64,000 nt of DNA from Trifolium pratense. Its lineage: Eukaryota; Streptophyta; Magnoliopsida; Fabales; Fabaceae. The DNA lies in the NCBI RefSeq assembly GCF_020283565.1, contig NC_060064.1, positions 16,822,337 through 16,886,336 on the forward strand. The letters are read 5' to 3'. Shown in pieces: positions 23,814 through 34,233 of the stretch. The notes below the pieces were generated by a model, which was not told where the DNA came from, made no database searches, and saw only the letters and a list, made by a program, of their open reading frames with translations. The stretch's first letter is position 1. Each line of letters starts with the position of its first letter. The translations under genes and the position numbers were made by a program.

Positions 23814-23885
23814 GGTTCTATGGTGTAGTGGTTAGCACTCTGGACTTTGAATCCAGCGACCTGGGTTCGACTCCCGGTAGGACCT
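23814..23885 (+). tRNA. tRNA-Gln (anticodon UUG)
   Basis: All four arms are visible. The acceptor stem GGTTCTA pairs with TAGGACC. The D arm contains the A box TGGTGTAGTGGTTA. The anticodon stem CTGGA/TCCAG encloses loop CTTTGAA, with TTG as anticodon. The T arm CTGGGTTCGACTCCCGG contains the B box. There is no intron and no encoded CCA, as usual for plant nuclear tRNAs. The downstream TTTATTTATTTTATT could serve as the pol III terminator. At 72 nt it looks functional and reads glutamine CAA codons. It is not a SINE: there is no tail or duplication, and all stems are intact. Confidence 0.96.
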
Positions 23886-23999
23886 TTATTTATTTTATTA
23901 ATTTTCTCTGTTTGCAATTTCTATTTCTGGGTTCGTTTGTTCAACAGATTTCTCGGCAAATTGGTAGGCCTGTTTGTGTCAATTTCTTTGCTGCAAGAC

Positions 24000-25453
24000 A
24001 TGAGTTCTCCTGTTGTGCCGTTTGTCTGTCCTTGGGCTTGCTTGGCCTCCGCTCCGTCGAAGCCTTCTGTGGCTCCTCCTCATGTGGTTTCAAATCGCAG
24101 CTTTGCGCAGGCTCTCCTCAACAAAGTCGATGTCTCTTTGACTGAACTCCCAAAACCTTGTTTGAAAGGTAACTCTCTCTCAATCAAAATTTCGGAAGAA
24201 GTTTACCAATTTGGTCTAGCTAACTGCAACAATTATCTCCATGGAAGATTGGTTTTGTCTGGAGGGGATCAACCTTTATCCTCTAAAGACTTGCGTGAAA
24301 AACTCTTGCAGTTATGGAAACTTAACGATGGTTGGAAGATGGTCCCTTTGGGTCGGGGATTCTTTGAATTCCGTTTCTCTTCCGTTTATCTCGTTGGACA
24401 CTGGACTTTAATCCATTTAACCAGAAGCAAACTCATAGTCAGCTATGGGTGCGTTTTCATTATCTTCCTCTAGAATATTGGCAACCTAGAATCTTATTTG
24501 AGATTGCTGGGGCTATTGGTACGCCCATTTCAATTGATGAGAACACTAGAAATCATTCATTCGGTCATTATGCGCGTGTGCTAGTAGATATCAATATGGC
24601 CGGTATCCTTCCCGATTCTCTATGGGTTGAAAGAGAAAAATTTGCTTTTGACATTGAGATTGAATATGAAAATCCTCCTTACTTTAGTTTCACTTGCAAT
24701 TCTATTGGCCATTCTTCGGACAATTGTAGAAAAGATTATGCCAATATAATTTCTCGAGAAATGGTTGCCACTAAGAATGATCCTACCAAGAAAATTAAAC
24801 AGGTTTTTGTCTCTAAAAAGCATGTGGATATAGTGCCAGATTGTACTAAAGCTAAAGCTGTAGTAGATGAAGACCCTCTTCTTATTGATATAATAAGGTC
24901 TAAAGAGGTATCAACCGGTGTGCTCGTAAGAGATGTTTTAAACGTTGAGGAAGAGCTATCTCCCAGCATTTCTGTTGGAGCAGATCTTGTGCTTGTAGCA
25001 CAGGCTGAAGAAGTTCGTACCACTGATCTATCTGAGATCCCAACCCCATCTGGGTGTGGTATGAGTTCTTCCCAAGTCATTGTTACTGATGAGGTTTTAG
25101 ATCCCAATGTTGCTTGTGATTTGGCAATTTTACAACATTATTGGAAGGAAAACGATGGCAGTGGCATTGGACAGAGGGTTTATACCGATGATGAAGAGAG
25201 AGTGGCAGCAATCAATTTTTTGAAGAACCGTAAAGTTGCTACGGAAGAACCTTTCACCAATGTGGTGTCTAAGGCCAAGAAAAAGAATTTGCAGAAGGGT
25301 TTTCAGGTTCGTAATTCCTTCTTCAACATGTTACTAATGGTGGCTTGTGAGCTAAATCCCTTCTTTTTAAAAATACTTTTGGAGCAGTTAACCCTCTCCA
25401 CATCGCTGATTTTCCTTTTTCCAGTAAGTTCTAAGCTATCATATCTTAATTAG
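24000..25453 (+). pseudogene. L1-type LINE ORF1 relic (DUF4283/zinc knuckle), frameshifted
   Basis: The first frame from ATG 24000 reads through a DUF4283-type region (SLSIKISEEVYQFGLANCNN, then WKLNDGWKMVPLGRGFFEF). Near 24385-24400 the frame shifts. The continuation QLWVRFHYLPLEYWQPRILF and VLVDINMAGILPDSLWVERE runs open to 25453. The C-terminal knuckle reads SFTCNSIGHSSDNC, so the first Cys of the expected C-x2-C-x4-H-x4-C is Ser. ORF1 is the nucleic-acid-binding protein of plant L1 LINEs. No endonuclease/RT ORF2 follows, and beyond about 25320 the protein stops resembling ORF1. It is a dead, truncated copy. It begins only 115 bases after the tRNA gene and runs in the same direction. Confidence 0.8.
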
Positions 25454-25949
25454 TTGTTTTACACTTCAGTTTTAAAGGATTTCCATCAACTGAAAATAGT
25501 TTTAGGCTTGTTTCTAAAACTAGGGACAGGTAAGGTAGTAACAGATTCCCCACCAGAGGCAGCATTTGAATTTGAAGCCATTTAGTTAACAAAAACAGAG
25601 AACTTGTGCAGATAAGAGGATTGGTCGCAAGAAGAATAAGGACGAAACAGATGACGGAGAACTGGAGAGAGACGAACAAGTCACGAGAGAGAGGGAGAAG
25701 GAGATGAAATGAACGAAGAGAAGTATAGATTCTAGATGCAGAGAAGTAAGGGTTCCCTTTAAAAACATGATTCTAACTATCATGTATATCAGTAATCTTT
25801 CACCCAAAAGTAATTCTGCATAATACTATAACAAAAAGTCGTTAAATTTTTTTAATTTGTAACCTAGAATAATGTCCCAAATATCTAATTATTCAAACTT
25901 AGAATTATAAAATAATATGCTTCCTGCAGCATGAATCCTAATGTTTTGC
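25454..25949. other. Probable 3' flank of the cornichon gene; no separate gene
   Basis: Open frames here have no recognisable domains. A GA-rich stretch at 25640-25710 (GAGAGAGGGAGAAGGAGATG) accounts for the Ser/Leu-rich minus-strand frames. Confidence 0.4.
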
Positions 25950-28000
25950 CTACATTAGAAGAAGAAATAGACATAAAGCTAAGCAGTAATAATGCAACCT
26001 AAAATACAGTAGATAAGTGTATGCTATTATAAGTGTGACAAACCTGAAGATATTTATAATAATCATTGTTAGGTAAAAAGCAAGTTTGGCTATCCGAAAT
26101 GTCTTCTCAGCATTGAGTACCCTAAACACTTCAGTAACATCAAGGAGGTGCTGCCGCTTAACATACCTGAATCATTGAAATGGAACAATAAGGAACTGAC
26201 TAGATAAAATTTCATAACTTACACCATGTAAGGAAGTACTGAACCAAATATGTGCTCTGTAGTCCATTTAAGTAACTGTTTTTCTTGTCATTATATTTTA
26301 CTTTCAATTTTATATTGCCCTAAAATGTATTAGTATAGATACACAACATAAATCATAAAATATTCAATCAGAAAATCAGAAATACACCTATAAGTTATTT
26401 TGTTGGCACAAACAATATGCATGATATAAGTATAAGTATATAACAAATGAAAAGCTCAAAAGCACAAATTAGTAACACCAAATAATTGAGAGAGAAACTC
26501 CGGTATAGCCAAACAAAGAGTTTATAGAATTTCATGTAACTTGTTAGCATAAATAATCCAACAGTCTAAAAGAAGAAAAAAGAAACCGTATCATCTGCAC
26601 GAATGAAATTTCAATCAAAATATCCAGATCCTGCTGGAAATAAAGAGAAGATAAAACAAAGTAGATTTCGGCTTGTAATTTGTGCAAGTTAAAAAACAAA
26701 TAAATCTCAAAAACTTGTTAGGTTCACATTTACAATTTTAAAAGCAAAAGCTTGCCCTAGTAGCCAATGAGCTTTAGCTCAAGTAGCACCAACTGCAAGA
26801 TTCTTTGGAGTTGGGAGACTACTTAGCATGTGCTTGGATACACGGTTGCATTGGCATTTCTTGCGTCCCCAAGCAATTTGACCATCAATATATAGAATTT
26901 AGTACTTGAGAGTTTGTGGAATGTGCAGCAATACGGCGATTTTTCAATTTGCCAAATACCTTAAATTGAATCTCTTGAGGTGCTTTATCTACACTCTTAG
27001 CCACCCTTTCCTTTTCTCGCACCAGACTAGAGCTAATTCGGATAAACTTCTATACAAATACTTGTGAAAATGATATTACATGAACGTCACAAAAACTAAT
27101 AAGTTTTGATGCTTTCTCTTCGCCCTCCCTGAATTGCTCATACTAGAAAACACACTACTGGGAGAGGAGAGATATCTCCCGGTAAGATTTGCACTACCGG
27201 GAGATACCTCCGGGTAAGATTTGCACTGCCAGGAGATATTTCCAGGTAGATGGGGGAGAGGGGGACATGGGGGATTCTGATCAATTTAGGTGGAGCGAAG
27301 AGCAACAGCCATAAGTTTTTACAAACAATAGTTTATTGCATAAGTTACAATTAGATTCTACATCTCAATCTTTGCAGCCTCCATAAACACATATGTGCCT
27401 AAGTTATAACTACTTTTGCGACTTATTTTGACCGACAATTTTAGAAGCTAATGCATACTTGACTAAAGTCATAAATCATAAATCTCCTTTACTTTCCCCT
27501 CCGCAAAAACAAAACTTCACTTCAGCAAATAAATATAAGGCAGAAGAAGCAATGCAGAAATAAACATTATATAAATTGAATAACACATTGTTGAGTTTGT
27601 GTTGAAAAATGTACTTACAGCCTGACATGATAGCAAGCAAGAGGAAGCATCAAAAGAAACATGAACCAATGACCAGTGAAGAGAAAAAGAGCACACAATA
27701 ACCCTTGACCAATAAACTCAGGAACCACAAAGTAATTGATTTTTGATGAAGCATCATATGGGTTTACATAGTCAGATTCTAAGTCAGACAACAATAAAAC
27801 CTTCAAAAACCCAACAAAAAAAAAAACGAATTTTAGATTGAAACTAAACATGGGTATGCAAAAAATCTTATCTTTATAATTAATTAGAATGAAATATAAG
27901 AAAAAAAGAAGTTGGGTAAAACCTGGTAGAAAGCTGAGGCCAAAAAAGCAATATTGAAAGGGAAACAAATGAGAAGCCAAAAGAACAAATCGAAAGCCAT
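25950..28000 (-). CDS. Cornichon family ER cargo receptor
   Basis: Exons 28000-27923 and 27800-27619 and an exon starting at 26166 join in frame at GT/AG borders. The protein opens MAFDLFFWLLICFPFNIAFL, a first membrane helix, then FYQVLLLSDLESDYVNPYDA, the cornichon signature. A second hydrophobic block follows (GQGLLCALFLFTGHWFMFLL), then YHVRLYVKRQHLLDVTEVFR and a third helix (AKLAFYLTMIIINIFR). Cornichons package membrane cargo into COPII vesicles at the ER. The 3' end is uncertain. Reading straight on from 26044 gives a TAG at 25950-25952 and 158 aa. A consensus-like CAG/GTTTGT donor at 26043 could instead splice to a distant exon; the nearest acceptor (25999) would make an intron of only 45 bases, too short for a plant. 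Intron 2 is 1452 bases. Confidence 0.85.
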
Positions 28001-28732
28001 TGATTAAGCAAGAAGAAGAGAGTAGGGTTGAGTGATTAAGGTGAAATTGAGAAGTGGGAAATTTGGGAGAGATGAAAAGTTGACGATCGTTGACTGAGTG
28101 AGTTCGTTTGGACTTTGGACATGGATGTGAGTTGGTGAAACAGGCTATTGGATAGCTGGTTATTCGGGCTAGCCCGCCCCTCATAAACCCGCATATAAAC
28201 GTACTCAAGACCGTTGGCAAATATAAAGAGTTATAATATTAAGTCCGAGTCCGGTCCGCATAAGCCCGCGGGTTAAACAGTTAATCCGCGAACTGTTACA
28301 TAAAAAATAAAAAAATCACTTTTTTCAAATAAATAAACTAAATTAGTAAAATATTGATATAATGAAAACTTAAAAAAATATACTATTAATAATTTTATGT
28401 TATAACATATAAATTGTAACTTTCTTAAAAAAAAAAAAAACATATAAATTGTAACTAACCAATAAAAATAAATAAAGTTTGTGATATCATTGAGTTTATC
28501 TATCTTCTCTTTGTAAGTAATGCAACTAAAATCAAATTCAACTGATTCTAATCGTCATTTTTGTACCGTCCATTTTAGTGAGAAAAACTTTCTACACGTA
28601 CCCAAAAAAGCATAAAAAGATTAACATATTCAACTTAACTAAACCACATCAAGGTAACCAAATTATTCAAAACATAATAGCGGAAAATACCCCCAAGAAA
28701 AATAACTACCCATTTGAACATGTATCTTTTAA
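28001..28732. other. Cornichon upstream region with left half of a GC-rich repeat
   Basis: The first 150 bases are the presumed promoter and 5' UTR of the minus-strand cornichon gene. At about 28165-28290 lies a GC-rich repeat end (CGGGCTAGCCCGCCCC...CCCGCGGGTTAA) whose inverted partner lies at about 31550-31735. The rest is AT-rich. Confidence 0.5.
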
Positions 28733-28917
28733 GGGTCTTGCTAACGAGTGCCCCTGGGGCACTCTTTAAGCATTTCATTAAAAGAAATTTTTTATTCAAA
28801 AAATTAAACACTCCAATTTCCAATTCGTTGACTTTATGCATTTCTATAAAAATTCTAAAAAAAACTTACTATTTAAGGGCTTAAAGAGTGCTCCGGGAGC
28901 ACTATTTAGCATTTGTC
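28733..28917. mobile_element. Mutator-like MITE with GTGC-CCC-type inner hairpins
   Basis: A perfect 9-bp direct repeat, ATCTTTTAA, flanks 185 bp (28724-28732 and 28918-28926). The arms contain GCTAACGAGTGCCCCTGGGG and, inverted, CTTAAAGAGTGCTCCGGGAG. Each arm carries its own small palindrome (GTGCCCCTGGGGCAC and GTGCTCCGGGAGCAC). The centre is AT-rich. No coding content. Confidence 0.85.
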
Positions 28918-28949
28918 ATCTTTTAAATACTAGCAAATGTATATACAGC

Positions 28950-29696
28950 TGTTTACACCGATTTTTGGTAATGTAAACAACCGCTATCCATAAATACTTT
29001 GGGACCGGATAGAAGTCCTTTTACAGTATTCGTTCAAGTCTCGCGGTTTATGATATCACTTCATGCGTCTTCAAGAACAAAATCATTGTTCTTTTTAGTG
29101 TTAGAATCGCATCCAACAACTTTTAATAACAAGTTGTCTCACGACAACATAATAGAAAAAATACTCAAGTGAGTATTGAAAAGAAAGAAAAATAAAGAAG
29201 ATGAAAAGGAATGCATAATTGCAAAAGAAAAAGGAAAATAAAGCAAGAACAAAGCAATATATTAAATTGCATGAAATGTAAATGGTGGTTGAAATCCATC
29301 TATGTCCGCCCCTGAACCCGTTTGCCACCGCGGCGTGGGTGTTGCAAGGCTTTCATAAAATGGGATTCAACAACCTTTAATACATAGAAGTTACAAATAT
29401 TTATAGAGAATAGAAAATAACTTCCTACATCTAAGATTTTGACAAGTGTCTTTTTAATAACTTCTAGTATCTAAGATTGCCACTTGTCCCTTTGAATAAC
29501 TTCCGATAACTTCTTTGTAAGAGTTGTTTACTTGATCGACGCACCATGTCAATATTCGACTCTTTGAATGACTTCTTCATATGTTAGTCGAATGTCACAA
29601 AATAGTTTAGTCGAATTCCACTTAATATGGCTAATTTCGACAAATAAACACCAAATCTTTCTCAATACCAGAAACTTTATAATTTTGGTGTCAACA
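28950..29696 (-). mobile_element. 3' LTR of a non-coding LTR retrotransposon
   Basis: This 747-bp block is repeated almost exactly at 30562-31308, with about 15-20 differences by eye (around 2%). On the minus strand it starts TGTTGACACCAAAATT and ends CGGTGTAAACA, a TG...CA border with inverted ends. The plus-strand sequence directly to the right (GAGGCCCCCGAAAA) reads on the minus strand as a G-rich polypurine-type tract before this LTR, so this is the 3' copy. Confidence 0.88.
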
Positions 29697-30561
29697 GAGG
29701 CCCCCGAAAATGTTGATTCTCGAAGGAAGGGAGAGGATTAACATTTTTAATCATGTCATAAATTCACAGAAAACACCTAAAAAGCCTCTTTTAAAAACTT
29801 AGCAAAATTTTGGAGAAGATGGTTTCGACTCCATGTTCATTTTATATCGAAAAAATGGACAAGACTTAACCAAATATTTGGTTGGAAAAATTAATTTCAT
29901 TATATACTAAAATCTGGTCGAAATATTAGGTTAGTATTACTACCATGATCAATGTCCAATAACTTCATTGCTATTAGAACATTTCAAGGTGGCATGCTTG
30001 TCACATTCTCATCTTTCGACATATTATAATGGCATCAACAGCAACTTGCCATTTTCTTCTATATTTTTTTTTTTGTTGAAATGATAATTTGATATCACCC
30101 AAGAAACAAATCGAAACATTATTGGCCTTTAATCCTTAAAAAATCATAGTCGAAAGCAACCATTATTTATTTAAGCCAAGTTTCGACCAATTAAACTAAT
30201 TGTCAAACACACTTTAAATGTCGTTGACAAAAATTGAAAGGCATCAAATTGCAAATGTATAATTTGCCTCTTGAAACACACTTTGCATTGACATGCAAAT
30301 TAAATCACAATGATCAATCATTAGAGGCTTCTGAAAAGCAAAAACTTTTCAGTTTTAATCTTTGTAAAACTTTTCAAAACCATTTTGATAAGATTCTCCA
30401 ATTCAATTGGTGTCTTCCTTTAATGGTTTCGACAATTTTTTTTTATATGGCTTAAAAACCATTTAATGTATGGTTTCTGTTTCTTTGAAACCAATCTTTT
30501 TTATGCACATAAAGTGTGGAATCAACGCTAAACTTGAAATTTCACGTCAGGTTCACCAATT
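29697..30561 (-). mobile_element. Internal region of the LTR element, no gag or pol
   Basis: Only 865 bases separate the two LTRs and no frame resembles gag, protease, RT or integrase. The minus strand just inside the 5' LTR reads ATTGGTGAACCTGACGTGAA, a primer-binding-site-like sequence. The element is therefore non-autonomous, small for a LARD and large for a TRIM. Its parent element was not seen in this window. Confidence 0.8.
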
Positions 30562-31308
30562 TGTTTACACCGATTTTTGGTAGTGTAAACAACTGCTATC
30601 CATAAATACTTTGGGACCGGATAGAAGTCCTTTTACAGTATTCGTTCAAGTCTCGCGGTTTATGATATCACTTCATGCGTCTTTAAGAACAAAATCATTG
30701 TTCTTTTTAGTGTTAGAATCGCATCCAACAACTTTTAATAACAAGTTCTCTCATGACAACATAATAGAAAAAATACTCAAGTGAGTATTGAAAAGAAAGA
30801 AAAATAAAGAAGATGAAAAGGAATGCATAATTGCAAAAGAAAAAGGAAAATAAAGCAATAACAAAACAATATATTAAATTGCATGAAATGTAAATGGTGG
30901 GTGGAATCCATCTATGTCCGCCCCTGAACCCGTTTGCCACCGCGGCGTGGGTGTTGCAAGACTTTCATAAAATGAGATTCAACAACCGTTAATACATAGA
31001 AGTTACAAATATTTATAGAGAATAGAAAATAACTTCTTACATCTAAGATTTTGACAAGTGTCTTTTTAATAACTTCTAGTATCTAAGATTGTCACTTGTC
31101 CCTTTGAATAACTTCCGATAACTTCTTTGTAGGAGTTGTTTACTTGATCGACGCACCATGTCAATATTCGACTCTTTGAATGACTTCTTCATATGTTAGT
31201 CGAATGTCACAAAATAGTTTAGTCAAATTCCACTTAATATGGCTAATTTCGACAAATAAACACCAAATCTTTCTCAATACCAGAAACTTTATAATTTTGG
31301 TGTCAACA
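30562..31308 (-). mobile_element. 5' LTR of the non-coding LTR retrotransposon
   Basis: Near-identical partner of 28950-29696. The possible 5-base target duplication is imperfect (ACAGC at the left, ACAAC at the right). At 2% divergence and a plant LTR rate of about 0.65-1.5e-8 per site per year, insertion would be roughly 1-2 million years ago (inference). Confidence 0.88.
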
Positions 31309-31812
31309 ACAACTAAGACAAAATAAAAAATAGTGAAAAAGAACAAAAGATTATAAGTAAAAGAACATGCATGAATCCTGATATTTTGTGTTGTTGTCTA
31401 CTTGATTAAAATTGGAGTGTGTTTTTGCTTTTTATAATTAGCGTTTAGACTAAGTCTTTTTTTTTTGTGGTTAAAAAAGTTGAATTTGGACATGGACCAA
31501 ATTATTTATATCTGATAAATTTTGTAATTAATTATATAAAAAAAAAGAATGCGGCCATGGGCTAACCCGCGAACCCGCGGATTTAACCCACATAACTCGC
31601 GGTTTTAATGGTCCAACCCAGGCAAAAATGTAAACAGGTCAAAAAAATTTGGTCTTAAGTTTGTACGGGCTACGGGTTAAACGGGTCGGCCCGTGGACCT
31701 TGGTCCGTATACCCGGCTCTCGATATAGGTTGAAATTGTTAATGGATCCTCGGGGATTAATTTCTGAAAATATTTTTTTTTTGAAGGAATTTCTGAAAAT
31801 AATTGTTAATCA

Positions 31813-31905
31813 CATTTTATTTTTTTTTATTTTTACAACGAACTGAGGATTAAACCCAGGACGCGTAACATACTACCCAAATCTCTCACTAGATAAAACT
31901 TAGTG
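31813..31905 (-). mobile_element. SINE-like relic, family 4, copy 2
   Basis: The minus strand reads AGTTTTATCTAGTGAGAGAT (A-box region), CCTGGGTTTAATCCTCAG (B-box region) and an A-rich tail, seen as poly-T on the plus strand near 31818-31830. Layout matches 17344-17450. Confidence 0.5.
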
Positions 31906-32189
31906 GCTTGTTAATCACATTTTATTTATTAGAGTTTTCTTCTCTATGATGAGTTTAATTTAAGGTGAGAAATAATTTTTTATTAATTTTTTTAAGAGGC
32001 TAAAGAAAATTATATTAAAATGCACAAGATGCGTTAAAGAGTATCAAATACAAGAAAATTCGAAAAGAGTTAAAAAATAGCGTACATAAAAGATCTTAAA
32101 CACGCTAAAAGATTGATCCACCAATGATTAGATCAAACATCCGGTCTTTTTTCTTGGCTTTCAACTACCACCAAAACAAAATTTTAATC

Positions 32190-33040
32190 TTACCGATCAA
32201 AGGACAAGTTTTTCTTAAAAAAATAAATTAAAATCTTACCGATCAAAGTCGCAAGAGAAACCACCTTATTCTTGAATAAACGGTTATTACGCACTTCCCA
32301 GATGGAGCAACAACATGCAATCCAAACAAGATCAGAAACCAAGCCAACGTCCTTCCCAAACAAGTAAGACTGTAAGAGCCACCAAATTGAGTTGCATGAG
32401 GAACAACTCCAATGGGAAGAACCAAAGAAATTCAAAACCAACGAAGCACCTTGTATTGTACCAAATAGCACAAAAAGAATCACATTAAAAAAACAAGTGA
32501 TTGACAGTTTCAATTTTACCGCAGCCACATATACACAAAACTGTATGCTCATTTAGAACCTTACTTCTCAATAAATTATCTTTTGTCGGCAAACGATTAC
32601 TCCGCCATGCGAAAAGAGAAACTTTAATATGAATCAACTTGTTCCAAATCACCTCCTTGCTAGTCGTTGATTCTACACGATTTTGATAAGTCAGCCAATG
32701 ATAGACCCCACTAACCGTGTAACTGTTAGAGGGATCCGAATTCCAACGTCATTTGTCAGTCACGTTAACCTGTAAAACAACATCCACCAACAAAAGGCAA
32801 CACTTCACCACCAAAGTCTCCTCCCAAGCAAAGAGGCGCCGACGCCAACTCCATCCAACCCCTCCCACTCCCCAACCCAATATCACTCTCCAATCCAATC
32901 TCCTTATCTCTGCTAACGACACCTCCTTATGCTCAGATAAAGCAAAAAGCCCAAATCTTGCCCTAAGGGGTCCCCCTAACTGGCCATCCTTTCAAAATGA
33001 CGAATTTATAATCTCCTTTTTCATAATTTTAAAATAGATT
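32190..33040 (-). pseudogene. LINE ORF2 C-terminal relic (zinc-binding RT tail)
   Basis: The minus strand reads SWRRRLFAWEE, then CLLLVDVVLQVNVTDK, a TGA near 32748 where families have Trp, then RWNSDPSNSYTVSGVYHWLT, then IHIKVSLFAWRSNRLPTKDN, LCICGCGKIETVNHLFF and WIACCCSIWEVRNNRLF. This is the zf-RVT domain at the C-terminus of plant L1 LINE reverse transcriptases. Stops and at least one frame change break it. RT and endonuclease domains are absent. It is a different lineage from the LINE at 34237. Confidence 0.78.
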
Positions 33041-34221
33041 TTACTTAATTTGTGGTCGAATTCAGTATTATTAATGGGTCTTCGCCCAAAATTAAAGAGT
33101 TAATTATAAAAAATAAAATAAAATTGGAGAGTCAATAAAAATAAAAACAAAAACATTTTTTTTATAAGAAAAAATTTGGTAACAACATTTGCTTTCTAGT
33201 AGTAAATCAATATATTACAATTATTTTTATGAATTAAAGAATTATTTATCGATTTTTATATTTTAAGTATATTGTAAAAAATCCATATATTATAAAAAAC
33301 ATGACAAAATAAAAAATATATTTAAACACGTGAAAATCAAGTATAATTGCACGCTGTTTTGCTTTCTAGTAGTACTACTAGTAGTACGGTTAATTTTAAA
33401 GTCAAAGAAAAAATGTGGCAAACTTCAATAATTATTATTAATTATTTAATATACACGACAAATTTAGAAAGTCTAAGAAATGTGCCAACTTCAATAAAAT
33501 TATATAATACATGCAAGTTGTATAATGATACAGTATTTTTTAAAAATAGTATATATATGGGTAGAATTTCATTTTTGAGATGAACAATTGAAGTGTATGA
33601 AATTTGAACTTCGATCTCTCTATATATAATGTAGATATTTTTATCAACCGAATTAAATTCACATGGATAATTATGCAGTGACTTTATTTCTTGCCGGAAA
33701 TGAAATACTCTTTCTCTTTATTAGGTGAAGTATTATAACTGAATATTTAATGCAAGTTGTATGCCAAAAAATGGAATATTTGCTTCAAAATACCACTTGT
33801 GTTGTTTAGTAAAAAAACCTGCGTGTTTCTGTGGTCTAATGTTTAATTTAACATATATATTAATTAGAGATTAGAGATAAAGTTAGGTAAAGTTAATTTA
33901 TATTGACAAATATGACAACCAATAAAAGGCAAGACATATATATTATTTAAAGGTGTGTCTCCAAAAATATGCTACTAACCTTGAGTAATTAACACTATCA
34001 AATCAATGTAACTTTCCAAATGTAGTTTACACATAAGTATTTCAAAATGTGAAATAATTAATTGTACTTTTATTTGTTGAAATGCATGAAATTTGTAAAC
34101 GTTTTTCATACAATTTTTTTGTTACAACTAAGTACTAACTATTTTTTATAAGTCTATCAAAAAAATAAAACTATTTTTTATAATTTAATTTCAAACATAA
34201 CATTTAAATCTTCAATGTTAC
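33041..34221. other. Intergenic, no gene seen
   Basis: Very AT-rich DNA with no supported coding frame. A tRNA-like relic (TGAACTTCGATCTCTC near 33606) may be a decayed SINE. Confidence 0.45.
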
Positions 34222-34233
34222 AAGTTTTGTTGG

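Larger units (their letters stand above)
28165..31735. mobile_element. Candidate element with GC-rich inverted ends, split by later insertions
   Basis: The left arm at 28165-28290 and the reverse complement of the right arm at 31550-31735 share CCCG...GTAC...TTAAGACC-type sequence and CCCGCGGGTTAA-type blocks. Between them, AT-rich remnants (28300-28730 and 31320-31540) are separated by a MITE (28733-28917) and an LTR element (28950-31308). The simplest reading is an older non-autonomous element with two later insertions. No target duplication was identified. Confidence 0.35.

Noticed and set aside
25446..25807. Two minus-strand Ser/Leu-rich frames
   Set aside because: They derive from a GA-rich stretch; no domain, start context or splice connection.
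29101..30940. Two near-identical 75-aa minus-strand frames suggesting a duplicated gene
   Set aside because: They occupy the same place in the two LTRs of one retrotransposon; the identity is due to the LTR copies.
32753..33037. 94-aa plus-strand frame
   Set aside because: It is the complement of the LINE ORF2 relic, whose minus-strand reading gives recognisable LINE motifs.
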